A stretch of 50,700 bases of DNA, taken from Clostridiales bacterium. GTDB taxonomy: Bacteria > Bacillota > Clostridia > Christensenellales > Aristaeellaceae. A program made the translations under genes and the position numbers. The notes under the pieces were generated by a model. The model had not been told where the DNA came from. It saw only the letters and a program-made list of their open reading frames with translations, and did no database searches. Shown one piece after another: positions 43,063 through 50,700 of this stretch. The stretch lies in NCBI GenBank assembly GCA_004556985.1, contig SFFC01000002.1, forward strand, positions 1 to 50,700, read 5' to 3'. Every line of letters begins with the position of its first letter. Position 1 is the first letter of the stretch.

Positions 43063-43812
43063 ATGTACGACGACTTTGCCGGCGTGTATGACACGCTGAT
43101 GGACGATTTCGATTACGACGCCTGGAGCGAACATTATCTGTCGCTTCTGCGCAGCGAATCGGGCGCTCTGCCCGCGCGGGCGGTCGAATGCGCCTGCGGC
43201 ACGGGCAGCCTGACGGTTCGCCTCGCGCGCGCGGGCATTCAGATGACGGGCGTCGACCTCTCCGCCGCGATGCTGCGGCGGGCGGAAGAAAAAGCGCGGC
43301 GCTGGGGCGTTGCCTGTGGCTTTGTGCGCCAGGACATGCGCAGCCTCGCGCTGACCCGGCGCACGGAGGCCGTGCTCGCGACCTGCGACGGGGTCAACTA
43401 CCTGACGACGGAGGCTGATGCGAAGGCGTTCTTTGCCGCGGCATTTGCGGCGCTCAGGCCCGGCGGGCGGCTGTGCTTTGACTGTTCCAGCCGGCATAAG
43501 CTGGAAGACACGATGGGCGACGCCTTTTTCGGCGAGGAGCGCGAGGGGATTGCGATGCTCTGGCAGAACCGCCTGAACCGGGAGAGCCATGTGCTGACGA
43601 TGGATGTGACCTTCTTCGTGCGCGAGGAGGACGGGCGCTACCGCCGCTTTCGGGAGCAGCATCGCCAGCGCGCGCACAGCGAGAGGGAGATCCGCACCTG
43701 GCTGTCGGAGGCGGGCTTTGAAGACATTCAGGCATATGGGGATATGACGATGGACGCGCCGGGCGCGCAGAGCCTGCGCATCCACTATGCGGCGCGAAGA
43801 CCTGCGCTGTGA
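43063..43812 (+). CDS. SAM-dependent methyltransferase (class I)
   Basis: 249 residues. The N-terminus YDDFAGVYDTLMDDFDYDAW is typical of small-molecule methyltransferases in Firmicutes. The SAM site is VECACGTGSLTVRLARAG, with GVDLSAAML next and AVLATCDGVNYL as the post-motif. The substrate is unknown. It starts 8 bases after the SASP stop (GGGGAA). The hslO gene begins within 30 bases of its stop. Confidence 0.87.
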   Translation: MYDDFAGVYDTLMDDFDYDAWSEHYLSLLRSESGALPARAVECACGTGSLTVRLARAGIQMTGVDLSAAMLRRAEEKARRWGVACGFVRQDMRSLALTRRTEAVLATCDGVNYLTTEADAKAFFAAAFAALRPGGRLCFDCSSRHKLEDTMGDAFFGEEREGIAMLWQNRLNRESHVLTMDVTFFVREEDGRYRRFREQHRQRAHSEREIRTWLSEAGFEDIQAYGDMTMDAPGAQSLRIHYAARRPAL

Positions 43813-43838
43813 CGGAGACAACAACAGGAGGAATCATC

Positions 43839-44735
43839 TTGGAAGAGAGACAATCGAGATTGCTGCGCCTGACGCTTCGCGGCGGAGAGGCGCGCGTATT
43901 TCTCTGCGATACCACGCAAATGGCCCAGCAGGCGCGCGACATCCACAACGCGAGCAACACCTGCAGCGCGGCGATGGGCCGCATGCTCGCGGCGACGGCG
44001 ATCATGGGCGCAAACCTTAAGAGCGACGGCGACCGCATCACAGTGACGATCAACGGCGGCGGCCCGGCGGGGCCGATGTGCGCCGTTGCAGGCCCGGACG
44101 GGCACGTCAAGGTCACCATTGAGCATCCGGAGGTCGAGCTCGCGCTCAAGCCCAACGGCAAGCTCGATGTGGGCGGCGCGCTGGGCAAGGACGGCCAGCT
44201 GACTGTGATGCGTTCCTACGGCTTTGGCGAGCCGTATATTGGCCGGGTCAATCTCGTCTCCGGCGAGGTCGCCGAGGACTTTGCGATGTACTATCTCGAG
44301 TCGGAGCAGACGCCCTCGCTTTGCGCGCTGGGCACGCTGGTCGGGGAGAGAATCCTCTCCGCGGGCGGCGTCCTCATTCAGGCGATGCCGGGCTGCTCGG
44401 AGGAGCTGCTCGACGCGCTGGAGATCCGCGCGGAGCTCTTCTCCGCCGTCTCGCAGATGCTGCGGGAGATGACGCTTGAAGAGATCGTCGAGGGCTGCTT
44501 CCGCGGCCTGGAGCCGGAAATCCTCGAGGAGATTCCGCTGACGCTTCAATGCGACTGCTCGCGGGAATACATCGAGCGCGTCCTTCTGTCGATGGGCGCA
44601 GCGGAGCTTCGCGACATCATCGAGAAGCAGCACGGCTGCGAGGTCAGCTGCCACTTCTGCCGCAGGCACTATGCCTTTACCGGCGAGGAGCTCAACCGCC
44701 TGCTTGAGCAGGCATCCAGCGGGGACGGGGCGTAA
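43839..44735 (+). CDS. hslO: Redox-regulated chaperone Hsp33
   Basis: 298 residues from TTG 43839, chosen because AGGAGGA lies 6 bases upstream and the result aligns with Hsp33 starts; an upstream GTG at 43809 overlaps the methyltransferase stop and has no such site. Conserved: GRMLAATAIMGANLKSDGD, INGGGPAGPMCAVA, GGVLIQAMPG. The C-terminal zinc switch is C238-x-C240 ... C271-x2-C274. On oxidation with unfolding stress the cysteines form disulfides and the protein becomes a holdase. The redox switch suits an anaerobe's oxygen defence. Confidence 0.95.
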   Translation: MEERQSRLLRLTLRGGEARVFLCDTTQMAQQARDIHNASNTCSAAMGRMLAATAIMGANLKSDGDRITVTINGGGPAGPMCAVAGPDGHVKVTIEHPEVELALKPNGKLDVGGALGKDGQLTVMRSYGFGEPYIGRVNLVSGEVAEDFAMYYLESEQTPSLCALGTLVGERILSAGGVLIQAMPGCSEELLDALEIRAELFSAVSQMLREMTLEEIVEGCFRGLEPEILEEIPLTLQCDCSREYIERVLLSMGAAELRDIIEKQHGCEVSCHFCRRHYAFTGEELNRLLEQASSGDGA

Positions 44736-44771
44736 CTCTGGCCGTGCCCGCAAGGACAAGGGAGGAACGCC

Positions 44772-46463
44772 ATGAGCAACGTGGTTTCGCTTGAACGGAC
44801 ATGGGAATATCTGGTAGAGCGAGCGGCCCGGCACCGGCGCGCAGGCCGGTATGACGAGGCCATGACGCTGCTGACGAGGGCGAAGGCGCAGTACGGCCTG
44901 CACGAGGAGATTGAGTTGGGCTTTGCGCGCGCTTATGACGAGATGGGCTGCGAGGAGGAGGCGGAGCGCGCCTATCTGCGCGTCGCCCGACTCGGCGGGG
45001 AGAAGCGCGCGGAGGCCTATTTCCAGCTGGCGCTCTCCAGCGCGCAGCGGGCCGACCTGCAGCGCGCAGCCTCGTACTTTGAGCGATTCTTGAGGACGGG
45101 CGGCGGCGACATCCCGCAGGAGGCGGCGGGGCTGCTGGGCCAGCAGATTCGCGCCGAGCTGGAACGGCCTAGGCCCGTCTCCGCCCGGGGCCGCGCGCGG
45201 GAGCTGGAGCGACGCGCCGTGGAGCGGCTTCAGGAGGGAAAGACGGCCGCGGCGGCGCGGACGCTGCGCCATGCGGTGTCGCTGCATGCCTCTGCGCAGG
45301 GCTACACGCTGCTGGCCTGCTGCTGCCTCATGCAGGGCGACGGCGAGGAGGCCGTACGCTGCGCGAAAGCGGCGCATGCGATGGCCCCGGCGCGGATTCA
45401 GACGCTCTGCGTGCTGGCGGATGCCTGCGCGCTGACGGGAGACGCCAGGGGCGCACGGCGCGCGCTGACGATCGCCGCGATGCGCACGGACGACCCGGAC
45501 GATCTTCTCGGCGTCGCGATGGAGAGCGCCAAATGCGGCGAGGAGGCGCTGACCCTGCGGCTGACCGAGCGGCTGCTCAAAATGGATCCCTTCTGCACGC
45601 GGGGCATGATGCTGCGCGCCTGCGCGCTGACCAACCTGGGCAGGCTGGAGGAGGCGAGCCGGCTATTTGGCAGGCTCTGCGTCCTGACGCCGGAGGATAC
45701 CGTGCCGCAGGCGTTTTACCGCATGACGCGCGAGGGAAAAAAGCCCGCGGAGCGCCTCACGCTTGGCGCCGACGTCACGCGCCAGGAGGCGGCCTCCCGC
45801 GCCGTGCAGCTGATCACGGCGCTGTACGAGGATCCGGAGCAGGCACCGGACGAGGAGCATGCCTCGGAGCTTTGCCGTTTGAGCGCATGGGCCTTCCGCT
45901 CCGCACTGGCCGGGGGACAGACCGCCATCGTCGCGCTGCTCGTGATGAGCGCGATGCAGACGGAGGACTCCCGCGAGGTGCTGTGCGACGCGCTGACCGA
46001 TCCGCAGGTGCCGGACGGCCTCAAGTACGCCATTTTGACGGAGGTTGCGCCGGACGAACGGTTTGCCCACTGCGACGTCGACATGGGCGGGCAGCTTGTG
46101 CGCCTGGCCGCGGGCGGTACGGCGACGGGTGCGCCCTCCAGGCAGGGGCAGGAAATCGTTCAGGAGGCTGCGGACGCCCTCTCGGCGGATTATCCCGATG
46201 CGCCCGACGTGCTGCTGCCTATCTGGCTCGCCTATCTGAATAGGCGGCCCATACCGCGAACCCAACGGGAGCACAGGGCCTGCGTCGCCGCGCTGGAGCT
46301 GCTCTACCATCGCGCCAAGGGCAGAAACGTGGAGGAGCGGGCCGTGGCGGTGCGCTGCGGCGTGAGCGCGAGGCTGTGCAGGCTGTACGCCCGCCGCATC
46401 GCCAGGGCCTGTATGGATGGATCGGCCGGAAAAACAGAGGCGGAGCAGACGCCGGAGCCGTGA
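44772..46463 (+). CDS. TPR-repeat protein of unknown function
   Basis: 563 residues, mostly helical. TPR-like repeats are visible at ~10-45 (ERAARHRRAGRYDEAMTLL), ~55-110, ~150-215 (EGKTAAAARTLRHAVSLH) and ~255-310 (NLGRLEEASRLFGRL). The last ~70 residues (ACVAALELLYHRAKGRN and RCGVSARLCRLYARRIAR) resemble a short helix-turn-helix. No signal peptide. The start follows AGGGAGGAACGCC. It lies between hslO and the HEAT-like gene. I do not recognise its function; scaffolding is likely. Confidence 0.7.
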   Translation: MSNVVSLERTWEYLVERAARHRRAGRYDEAMTLLTRAKAQYGLHEEIELGFARAYDEMGCEEEAERAYLRVARLGGEKRAEAYFQLALSSAQRADLQRAASYFERFLRTGGGDIPQEAAGLLGQQIRAELERPRPVSARGRARELERRAVERLQEGKTAAAARTLRHAVSLHASAQGYTLLACCCLMQGDGEEAVRCAKAAHAMAPARIQTLCVLADACALTGDARGARRALTIAAMRTDDPDDLLGVAMESAKCGEEALTLRLTERLLKMDPFCTRGMMLRACALTNLGRLEEASRLFGRLCVLTPEDTVPQAFYRMTREGKKPAERLTLGADVTRQEAASRAVQLITALYEDPEQAPDEEHASELCRLSAWAFRSALAGGQTAIVALLVMSAMQTEDSREVLCDALTDPQVPDGLKYAILTEVAPDERFAHCDVDMGGQLVRLAAGGTATGAPSRQGQEIVQEAADALSADYPDAPDVLLPIWLAYLNRRPIPRTQREHRACVAALELLYHRAKGRNVEERAVAVRCGVSARLCRLYARRIARACMDGSAGKTEAEQTPEP

Positions 46464-46489
46464 GAACCCGGATATAAAGGAGAAAGAGC

Positions 46490-47317
46490 ATGAAGTGCAT
46501 CGATTTTGACAAGCAGTTTGAGCGCTATACGACCGCGTGGGTCAAGGCGAACGCAGAGAAATACAAGAACAACATGGACGTGATCGAGAGCATGATGCCC
46601 GATGTCTACATGGAGTTTCTGAGCAAGCCTGCCCCCTGGCTCGACGGGAAGACGCCGGAGAGCTACTTTGAGCAGTATGACGACGCGAAGGCGCTCGTTT
46701 CCTGGATGGTCGAATACATGAAGCAGGACGTGCCCGTGCCGGATCTGCTCATGGAGCGCATCACGGAGCTCGGCGATGAGGCGGAGGCAGCGCTTCTTGC
46801 GCTCCTTGATGACGCCTCTGCCTCCGACGAGGCGCAGATGACGGCGATTTCGCTGCTGCGCGAGCTGGAGAGCGAAGCGCCGATGCAGCGCTATATCGAC
46901 TTCATCGCGGCGCTTGAGGCGCCGGACGAGAAGGGCGACCTCTGCGCCGAGGCGCTCATCTCGATGGGCGAGGGCGTCGTCGCGCCGGTGCTTGATGCGC
47001 TGGCTGGCGCGACACAGGCGGCCCGGGACGTCTTTGCGGACATTCTGAGCAACTTCCCGGGCGACGAGCGCATCTTCGAGCTGATGATGGAGCGCTTTGC
47101 CCATGCGCAGGACCGCCGCGCGCTGTTTGCCTCCTATCTGGCTAAGCTGGGCGATGAGCGCGCGCTCGACGCGCTCTATGCGGCTGCGCAGGATGTGGAC
47201 GTCAACTACCTTGACTATGTGGAAATTGTCAATGCGATCGACGCACTGGGCGGCGATCGCCCGCCGGAGCGGGAATTCGCCGGCGATCCCTATTACGAGT
47301 CCCTGAAGCGCGTATAA
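46490..47317 (+). CDS. HEAT-like repeat protein of unknown function
   Basis: 275 residues, acidic. Residues ~90-260 contain helical repeat pairs of HEAT/armadillo type (ELGDEAEAALLALLDDAS, ALISMGEGVVAPVLDALAG, LAKLGDERALDALYAAAQD). The N-terminal ~80 residues (KQFERYTTAWVKANAEKYK, MMPDVYMEFLSKPAPWLDG) are a separate conserved-looking part. It begins 26 bases after the TPR protein with AAAGGAGAAA. It may form a complex with its two helical-repeat neighbours; nothing indicates an enzyme. Confidence 0.7.
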   Translation: MKCIDFDKQFERYTTAWVKANAEKYKNNMDVIESMMPDVYMEFLSKPAPWLDGKTPESYFEQYDDAKALVSWMVEYMKQDVPVPDLLMERITELGDEAEAALLALLDDASASDEAQMTAISLLRELESEAPMQRYIDFIAALEAPDEKGDLCAEALISMGEGVVAPVLDALAGATQAARDVFADILSNFPGDERIFELMMERFAHAQDRRALFASYLAKLGDERALDALYAAAQDVDVNYLDYVEIVNAIDALGGDRPPEREFAGDPYYESLKRV

Positions 47318-47366
47318 GCCCCGCGCGGCTTTCATTTGACCGATCATTTAAGGAGGAACCGCTTTC

Positions 47367-49316
47367 GTGATTTGTCCAAACTGCGGCCGGGAATTGCCCG
47401 ATACCGCTCGGATTTGCCCGGGATGCTCCGCCGTGCAGCGTGTGACGAGGCGCGCCCCGGCGGAGGTCGACCTGCCCAGGGAGCAGGAGAGCGTGCGCGT
47501 CAAGCGCCGCGTCGCCCCGGACAAAGACTTGGCCAGACACAAAGGAGAACAGGAGAAGAGCACAAACAGGGGAACGGTTTCCACGCCGGACAGAACGGCT
47601 GAGCCGAAGAGAAAGGGGACGAGCGCGTCTGCCAGCCGCGTGCCGGTGGGCCTGAGCCGGCAGGAGGAGCGCAGGCAGGCCGAGGTTCGCCACGTGCGCC
47701 GCGCGCCCGACCACATCCGCCGCAAGGTCGATGCCCGGCCGGCAATGCTTCAGCCGCCGATCTACCAGCGGTCGCACAAGCGGCTGCGCCGGGTCGTCTT
47801 CGCCGTCGTGCTCGTTCTGGTGTTTGCCGGCTCCGCCTGCGGCTACATGCTCTTCGGCTCGGAGAGCGGGCAGCGGCTGATGGCCCAGTGGGGTTGGTCC
47901 GTGGCGCGGACGGACGCCTATGTGACCTACGGGCAGGAGCTCATCGAGCAGGCCTACTTCACGCGCGCGCTTGAGCCGCTCGGCGTGGCGATTGAGCGCG
48001 AACCGGAGAACGTCGACGCGCTGATCCTGATGGCGCAGGCGTATACGGAGCTTGGGCGCGTGGAGGAGGCCAAGGCGATCTACGAGTCGCTGATCAACGA
48101 CATCGCGCCCAGCCATCCCAGCGCATACCGCAACCTGATCAAGATCTATCAGGAGGAGGGCTACAACGCCGAGGCGATCGACCTGATGAAGCTCGGCTCG
48201 GAAAACGCGACGAGCACGCAGGAATTTGACGTCATGCTGCGCGAGTTTACGCCGACCGCGCCTTCCTTCTCGATGGAGGGCGGCCGTTACAACGAGGAGA
48301 TCGACGTCACGATCACGATCCCGGAGGGCGAGACCGTGTATTATTCCACGGACGGGACGGATCCCTCCGAATCGGGCCAGATTTATGCGGCGGGCACGAG
48401 AATCCACATTCCCGAGGGCAAGATGACGGTCAAGGCCATCGGCTTTACGGAGAACGGAACGCCCAGCGAGCAGATCTCGGCCAACTATACGGTGGTCATC
48501 CCAACGCCCGCTGCGCCAAAGGCCAATTATGCCTCCGGCGAATACAAGAACGCGCCGAAGGTCTCCTTGCGCCCCGGCGATGAGGACGAGAAGGAGAACG
48601 CGAAGATTGTCGCGATCTACTATACGCTCGACGGACGGCAGGCGACGACTGAGTCGACCCTCTACACGGGGCCGATCCAGATACCCGCCGGCAGCTCGAC
48701 GCTGCGCGCCATCGCGGTCTCCAGTAACGGCAAGATCAGCTATGAGATGCAGGTGACCTACAAGGTCGAGGGCAACCTCAAGCGCCGGTTCACCTCCTCG
48801 GATACGTTCAAGAACATGGAGCTCTATTCGACGGGCTACAAGACCTTCACCAAGGCCTGGGGCGCGCCGCAGAGCTATGAGCTGCTGCCCGAGGCGGAAT
48901 GGTACAGCGAGGGTCTGGAGAGCTACGAGGCCGTCTACGACTGGGGAACGGCGCGCTTTGTCATCAAGACGGCGGGCGGCAGCCCCGTGCTCTACGCGCT
49001 TGACACGATTAGCACGAAGATGAGCGGCCCCCGGTCGACCAAGGTCGGCATGCGCGGCGAGGACGTCATGGCGCTGTTCCAGGATCTGGGCCATCCGCCG
49101 CTTGACGACGACGGAAACCGGCTGCTGTACAACTACAATTCGGCCAACACGATGTTCGGCACCTATCGCAGGGAGGCCGACGGCAGCTACGCGATCCACT
49201 ATTACTATCCCATCGGGGACAAAAATGAGGTCTTTGTGGAGCTTTCGTATTTTCTCGACGGGGAGGGGAATGTCGCGCGCATCCTCTGGCAGCGGTATGT
49301 CTCCGAGGTGAATTGA
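47367..49316 (+). CDS. Zinc-ribbon membrane protein with TPR and chitobiase-C-like domains
   Basis: 649 residues from GTG 47367 (AAGGAGG 10 bases upstream). Residues 1-22 are a zinc ribbon (CPNCGRELPDTARICPGC), ~25-135 a basic, disordered stretch, and ~146-168 one membrane helix (VVFAVVLVLVFAGSACGYML). Outside the membrane follow TPR repeats (~185-285), two chitobiase/beta-hexosaminidase C-terminal-like beta domains (~295-375, YYSTDGTDPSESGQIYAAG; ~380-470, YYTLDGRQATTESTLYTG), and a unique C-terminal domain (~470-649). This fits a surface protein that senses or binds cell-wall or protein ligands; the function is unknown. A T-box leader follows directly. Confidence 0.8.
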   Translation: MICPNCGRELPDTARICPGCSAVQRVTRRAPAEVDLPREQESVRVKRRVAPDKDLARHKGEQEKSTNRGTVSTPDRTAEPKRKGTSASASRVPVGLSRQEERRQAEVRHVRRAPDHIRRKVDARPAMLQPPIYQRSHKRLRRVVFAVVLVLVFAGSACGYMLFGSESGQRLMAQWGWSVARTDAYVTYGQELIEQAYFTRALEPLGVAIEREPENVDALILMAQAYTELGRVEEAKAIYESLINDIAPSHPSAYRNLIKIYQEEGYNAEAIDLMKLGSENATSTQEFDVMLREFTPTAPSFSMEGGRYNEEIDVTITIPEGETVYYSTDGTDPSESGQIYAAGTRIHIPEGKMTVKAIGFTENGTPSEQISANYTVVIPTPAAPKANYASGEYKNAPKVSLRPGDEDEKENAKIVAIYYTLDGRQATTESTLYTGPIQIPAGSSTLRAIAVSSNGKISYEMQVTYKVEGNLKRRFTSSDTFKNMELYSTGYKTFTKAWGAPQSYELLPEAEWYSEGLESYEAVYDWGTARFVIKTAGGSPVLYALDTISTKMSGPRSTKVGMRGEDVMALFQDLGHPPLDDDGNRLLYNYNSANTMFGTYRREADGSYAIHYYYPIGDKNEVFVELSYFLDGEGNVARILWQRYVSEVN

Positions 49317-49333
49317 TATCCTCGCGCACCGGC

Positions 49334-49362
49334 TTGACAAAAGCCGGAAAACTCCATATAAT
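49334..49362 (+). promoter_or_regulatory. Perfect consensus promoter of metG
   Basis: TTGACA (49334-49339), 17 bases, TATAAT (49357-49362). The -35 box overlaps and mostly lies in the loop of the inverted repeat CCGGCTT-gacaa-AAGCCGG (49329-49347), an arrangement also seen at guaB. Confidence 0.85.
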
Positions 49363-49369
49363 ATGTGCG

Positions 49370-49600
49370 TATATGGCTTGCGATGAAGAAGAGAGCAGAT
49401 CAGACTCGCGCCCAAAGAGAGCCGGGCGAGGTGAAAGCCGGCGGCGAGGAGTAATCTGGCATGGCTTTGGAGCATCCGCGATGAATAAGCGCGGCGTCTG
49501 CCCTCGTTACGGGCTTCAAGGCGGGCGGCGCTGGCCGCTGGCGAAACAGGGTGGTACCACGATCAATCGTCCCTCGCAGAAGCGGGGGATGTTTTTTTAA
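49370..49600 (+). promoter_or_regulatory. T-box riboswitch controlling metG
   Basis: The T-box sequence AGGGTGGTACCACG is at 49548-49561. The terminator stem CGTCCCTCGC / GCGGGGGATG with a TTTTTTT run ends at 49598. A long stem I occupies ~49380-49475; the candidate specifier codon is ATG at 49461-49463 (Met), on its 3' strand between the paired segments ATCT and CATC. Uncharged tRNA-Met would bind, form the antiterminator and allow metG expression. Confidence 0.9.
49567..49598 (+). terminator. T-box regulated terminator
   Basis: Stem CGTCCCTCGC / GCGGGGGATG with an AGAA loop, followed by seven T residues, 15 bases before the metG start codon. It competes with the T-box antiterminator. Confidence 0.85.
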
Positions 49601-49612
49601 GGAGAGGAAAGC

Positions 49613-50700
49613 ATGAGCGAGAAACCGACGTTTTACATCACAACCCCGATCTACTATCCGAGCGACAACCTGCATATCGGCCACAGCTATACCTCCACGG
49701 CTGCGGACACGATGGCGCGCTTCAAGAAGCAGAGCGGCTATGACGTCTATTTCCTGACGGGCACGGACGAGCATGGCCAAAAGATCGAGCGCAAGGCGGA
49801 GGCGGCGGGCGTCACCCCGCAGAAATACGTCGACCACATCGTCGAGGGCATCAAGAAACTCTGGAAGCTGATGGACATCGAATACGACGATTTCATCCGC
49901 ACGACGGACGAGCGCCACGTCAAGTCCGTTCAGAAGATCTTCAAGAAGCTGCACGACCAGGGCGACATCTATAAGAGCGAGTACGAGGGCTGGTACTGCA
50001 CGCCCTGCGAGTCCTTCTGGACCGAGCTGCAGCTCAAGGACGGCTGCTGCCCCGACTGCGGCCGCCCGGTCGAGAAGACGCGCGAGGAGAGCTACTTCTT
50101 CCGCCTCTCCAAGTATCAGGATTGGCTGATCGACTACATCAAGACCCATCCGGACTTCATCCAGCCCTCCACGCGCACGGCGGAGATGCTCAACAACTTC
50201 CTGATCCCCGGCCTGCAGGATCTCTGCGTCTCGCGCACATCGATCAAGTGGGGCATCCCGGTCGATTTCGACCCGAAGCACACCGTCTATGTCTGGCTCG
50301 ACGCGCTGACGAACTACATCAACGCGCTGGGCTACGGCTCCGACGACGATACGCTGTTTCAGAAGTACTGGCCGGCGGACATCCACCTCGTCGGCAAGGA
50401 GATTGTCCGCTTCCACACGATCATCTGGCCGATCATGCTGCATGCGCTCGGCCTGCCGCTGCCCAAGCAGGTCTTCGGCCATGGCTGGCTGGTCATCAAC
50501 GGCGGCAAGATGAGCAAGTCGAAGGGCAACGTCGTCGATCCGGTCAAGCTCTGCGAGCGCTATTCGTCGGACGCGATCCGCTATTTCCTCATGCGCGAGG
50601 TGCCGTTCGGCTCCGACGGCGAATTCACCAACGAGGCGCTGATCAAGCGCATCAACGCGGATCTGGCCAACGATCTGGGCAACCTCGTCAGCCGCAGCGT
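49613..50700 (+). CDS. metG: Methionyl-tRNA synthetase, N-terminal part (cut by window edge)
   Basis: 362 complete codons are visible. HIGH is at residues 21-24 (NLHIGHSYTSTAADT), KMSKS at 299-303, and a zinc knuckle C129-x2-C132 ... C146-x2-C149. FLTGTDEHGQKIERKA and YFFRLSKYQDWL are as in the Bacillus/Thermus type. It charges tRNA-Met. The start ATG has GGAGAGG upstream and lies 15 bases after the T-box terminator. The C-terminal anticodon-binding part is beyond the right edge. Confidence 0.96.
   Translation, partial: MSEKPTFYITTPIYYPSDNLHIGHSYTSTAADTMARFKKQSGYDVYFLTGTDEHGQKIERKAEAAGVTPQKYVDHIVEGIKKLWKLMDIEYDDFIRTTDERHVKSVQKIFKKLHDQGDIYKSEYEGWYCTPCESFWTELQLKDGCCPDCGRPVEKTREESYFFRLSKYQDWLIDYIKTHPDFIQPSTRTAEMLNNFLIPGLQDLCVSRTSIKWGIPVDFDPKHTVYVWLDALTNYINALGYGSDDDTLFQKYWPADIHLVGKEIVRFHTIIWPIMLHALGLPLPKQVFGHGWLVINGGKMSKSKGNVVDPVKLCERYSSDAIRYFLMREVPFGSDGEFTNEALIKRINADLANDLGNLVSRS

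Noticed and set aside
49313..49600. 95-codon frame across the metG leader
   Set aside because: The region is a T-box riboswitch with promoter and terminator; the frame has no binding site.

Overview
The window looks like a chromosomal segment of a GC-rich, anaerobic, endospore-forming member of the Firmicutes (class Clostridia, perhaps Christensenellales or a relative). The evidence is a T-box riboswitch, an alpha/beta-type small acid-soluble spore protein, Gram-positive style ribosome binding sites (AAGGAGG), split archaeal-type glutamate synthase, type III glutamine synthetase, and a cobalamin-dependent methionine synthase whose reactivation domain is a separate protein. The lineage is inference; I ran no searches. 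I saw no rRNA, tRNA, CRISPR array, insertion sequence or prophage. This is compact housekeeping and accessory chromosome rather than a mobile island.

Layout. 1-7.8 kb: nitrogen assimilation. A leftward operon (amidotransferase, glutamate synthase core, polyferredoxin, FAD oxidoreductase cut by the left edge) is divergent from glutamine synthetase III and an ammonium channel fused to a PII protein. 7.9-13.6 kb: mnmG; a MerR regulator; then a secreted fumarate-reductase-like flavoprotein with two FMN-binding domains. The flavoprotein promoter has a 19-bp spacer filled by a palindrome that recurs just upstream of the merR start codon, so the two probably form one regulatory unit. 13.7-21.4 kb: a MATE exporter, then leftward hpt, polA, coaE, a lytic transglycosylase and an orphan peptide-binding protein. 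21.5-25.8 kb: a zinc-type ABC importer (znuACB) and a DUF5685-like/J-domain pair. 25.9-33.4 kb: an amidohydrolase divergent from a methionine-cycle operon (DprA-like protein, MetH reactivation protein, MetH, bifunctional homocysteine methyltransferase/methylene-THF reductase).

33.5-40.4 kb: rhomboid protease divergent from an ABC-F ATPase, pgsA, a guaB strikingly like the Tritrichomonas foetus enzyme, then leftward asd-dapA. 40.7-49.3 kb: a long rightward run (M20 peptidase, YesL-like membrane protein, SASP, methyltransferase, Hsp33, TPR protein, HEAT-like protein, zinc-ribbon/TPR/chitobiase-C-like protein). 49.3-50.7 kb: a T-box leader and metG, cut by the right edge.

How the genes fit together: Amt-PII imports and senses ammonium, GSIII and glutamate synthase fix it. 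MetH, its reactivator and the methylene-THF reductase make methionine, and MetRS is controlled by Met-tRNA through the T-box. Asd and DapA feed lysine/diaminopimelate. The most interesting signals are the MerR palindrome circuit, the consensus promoters of guaB and metG whose -35 boxes sit in the loop of an inverted repeat, the T. foetus-like IMP dehydrogenase, and several uncharacterised small gene teams.
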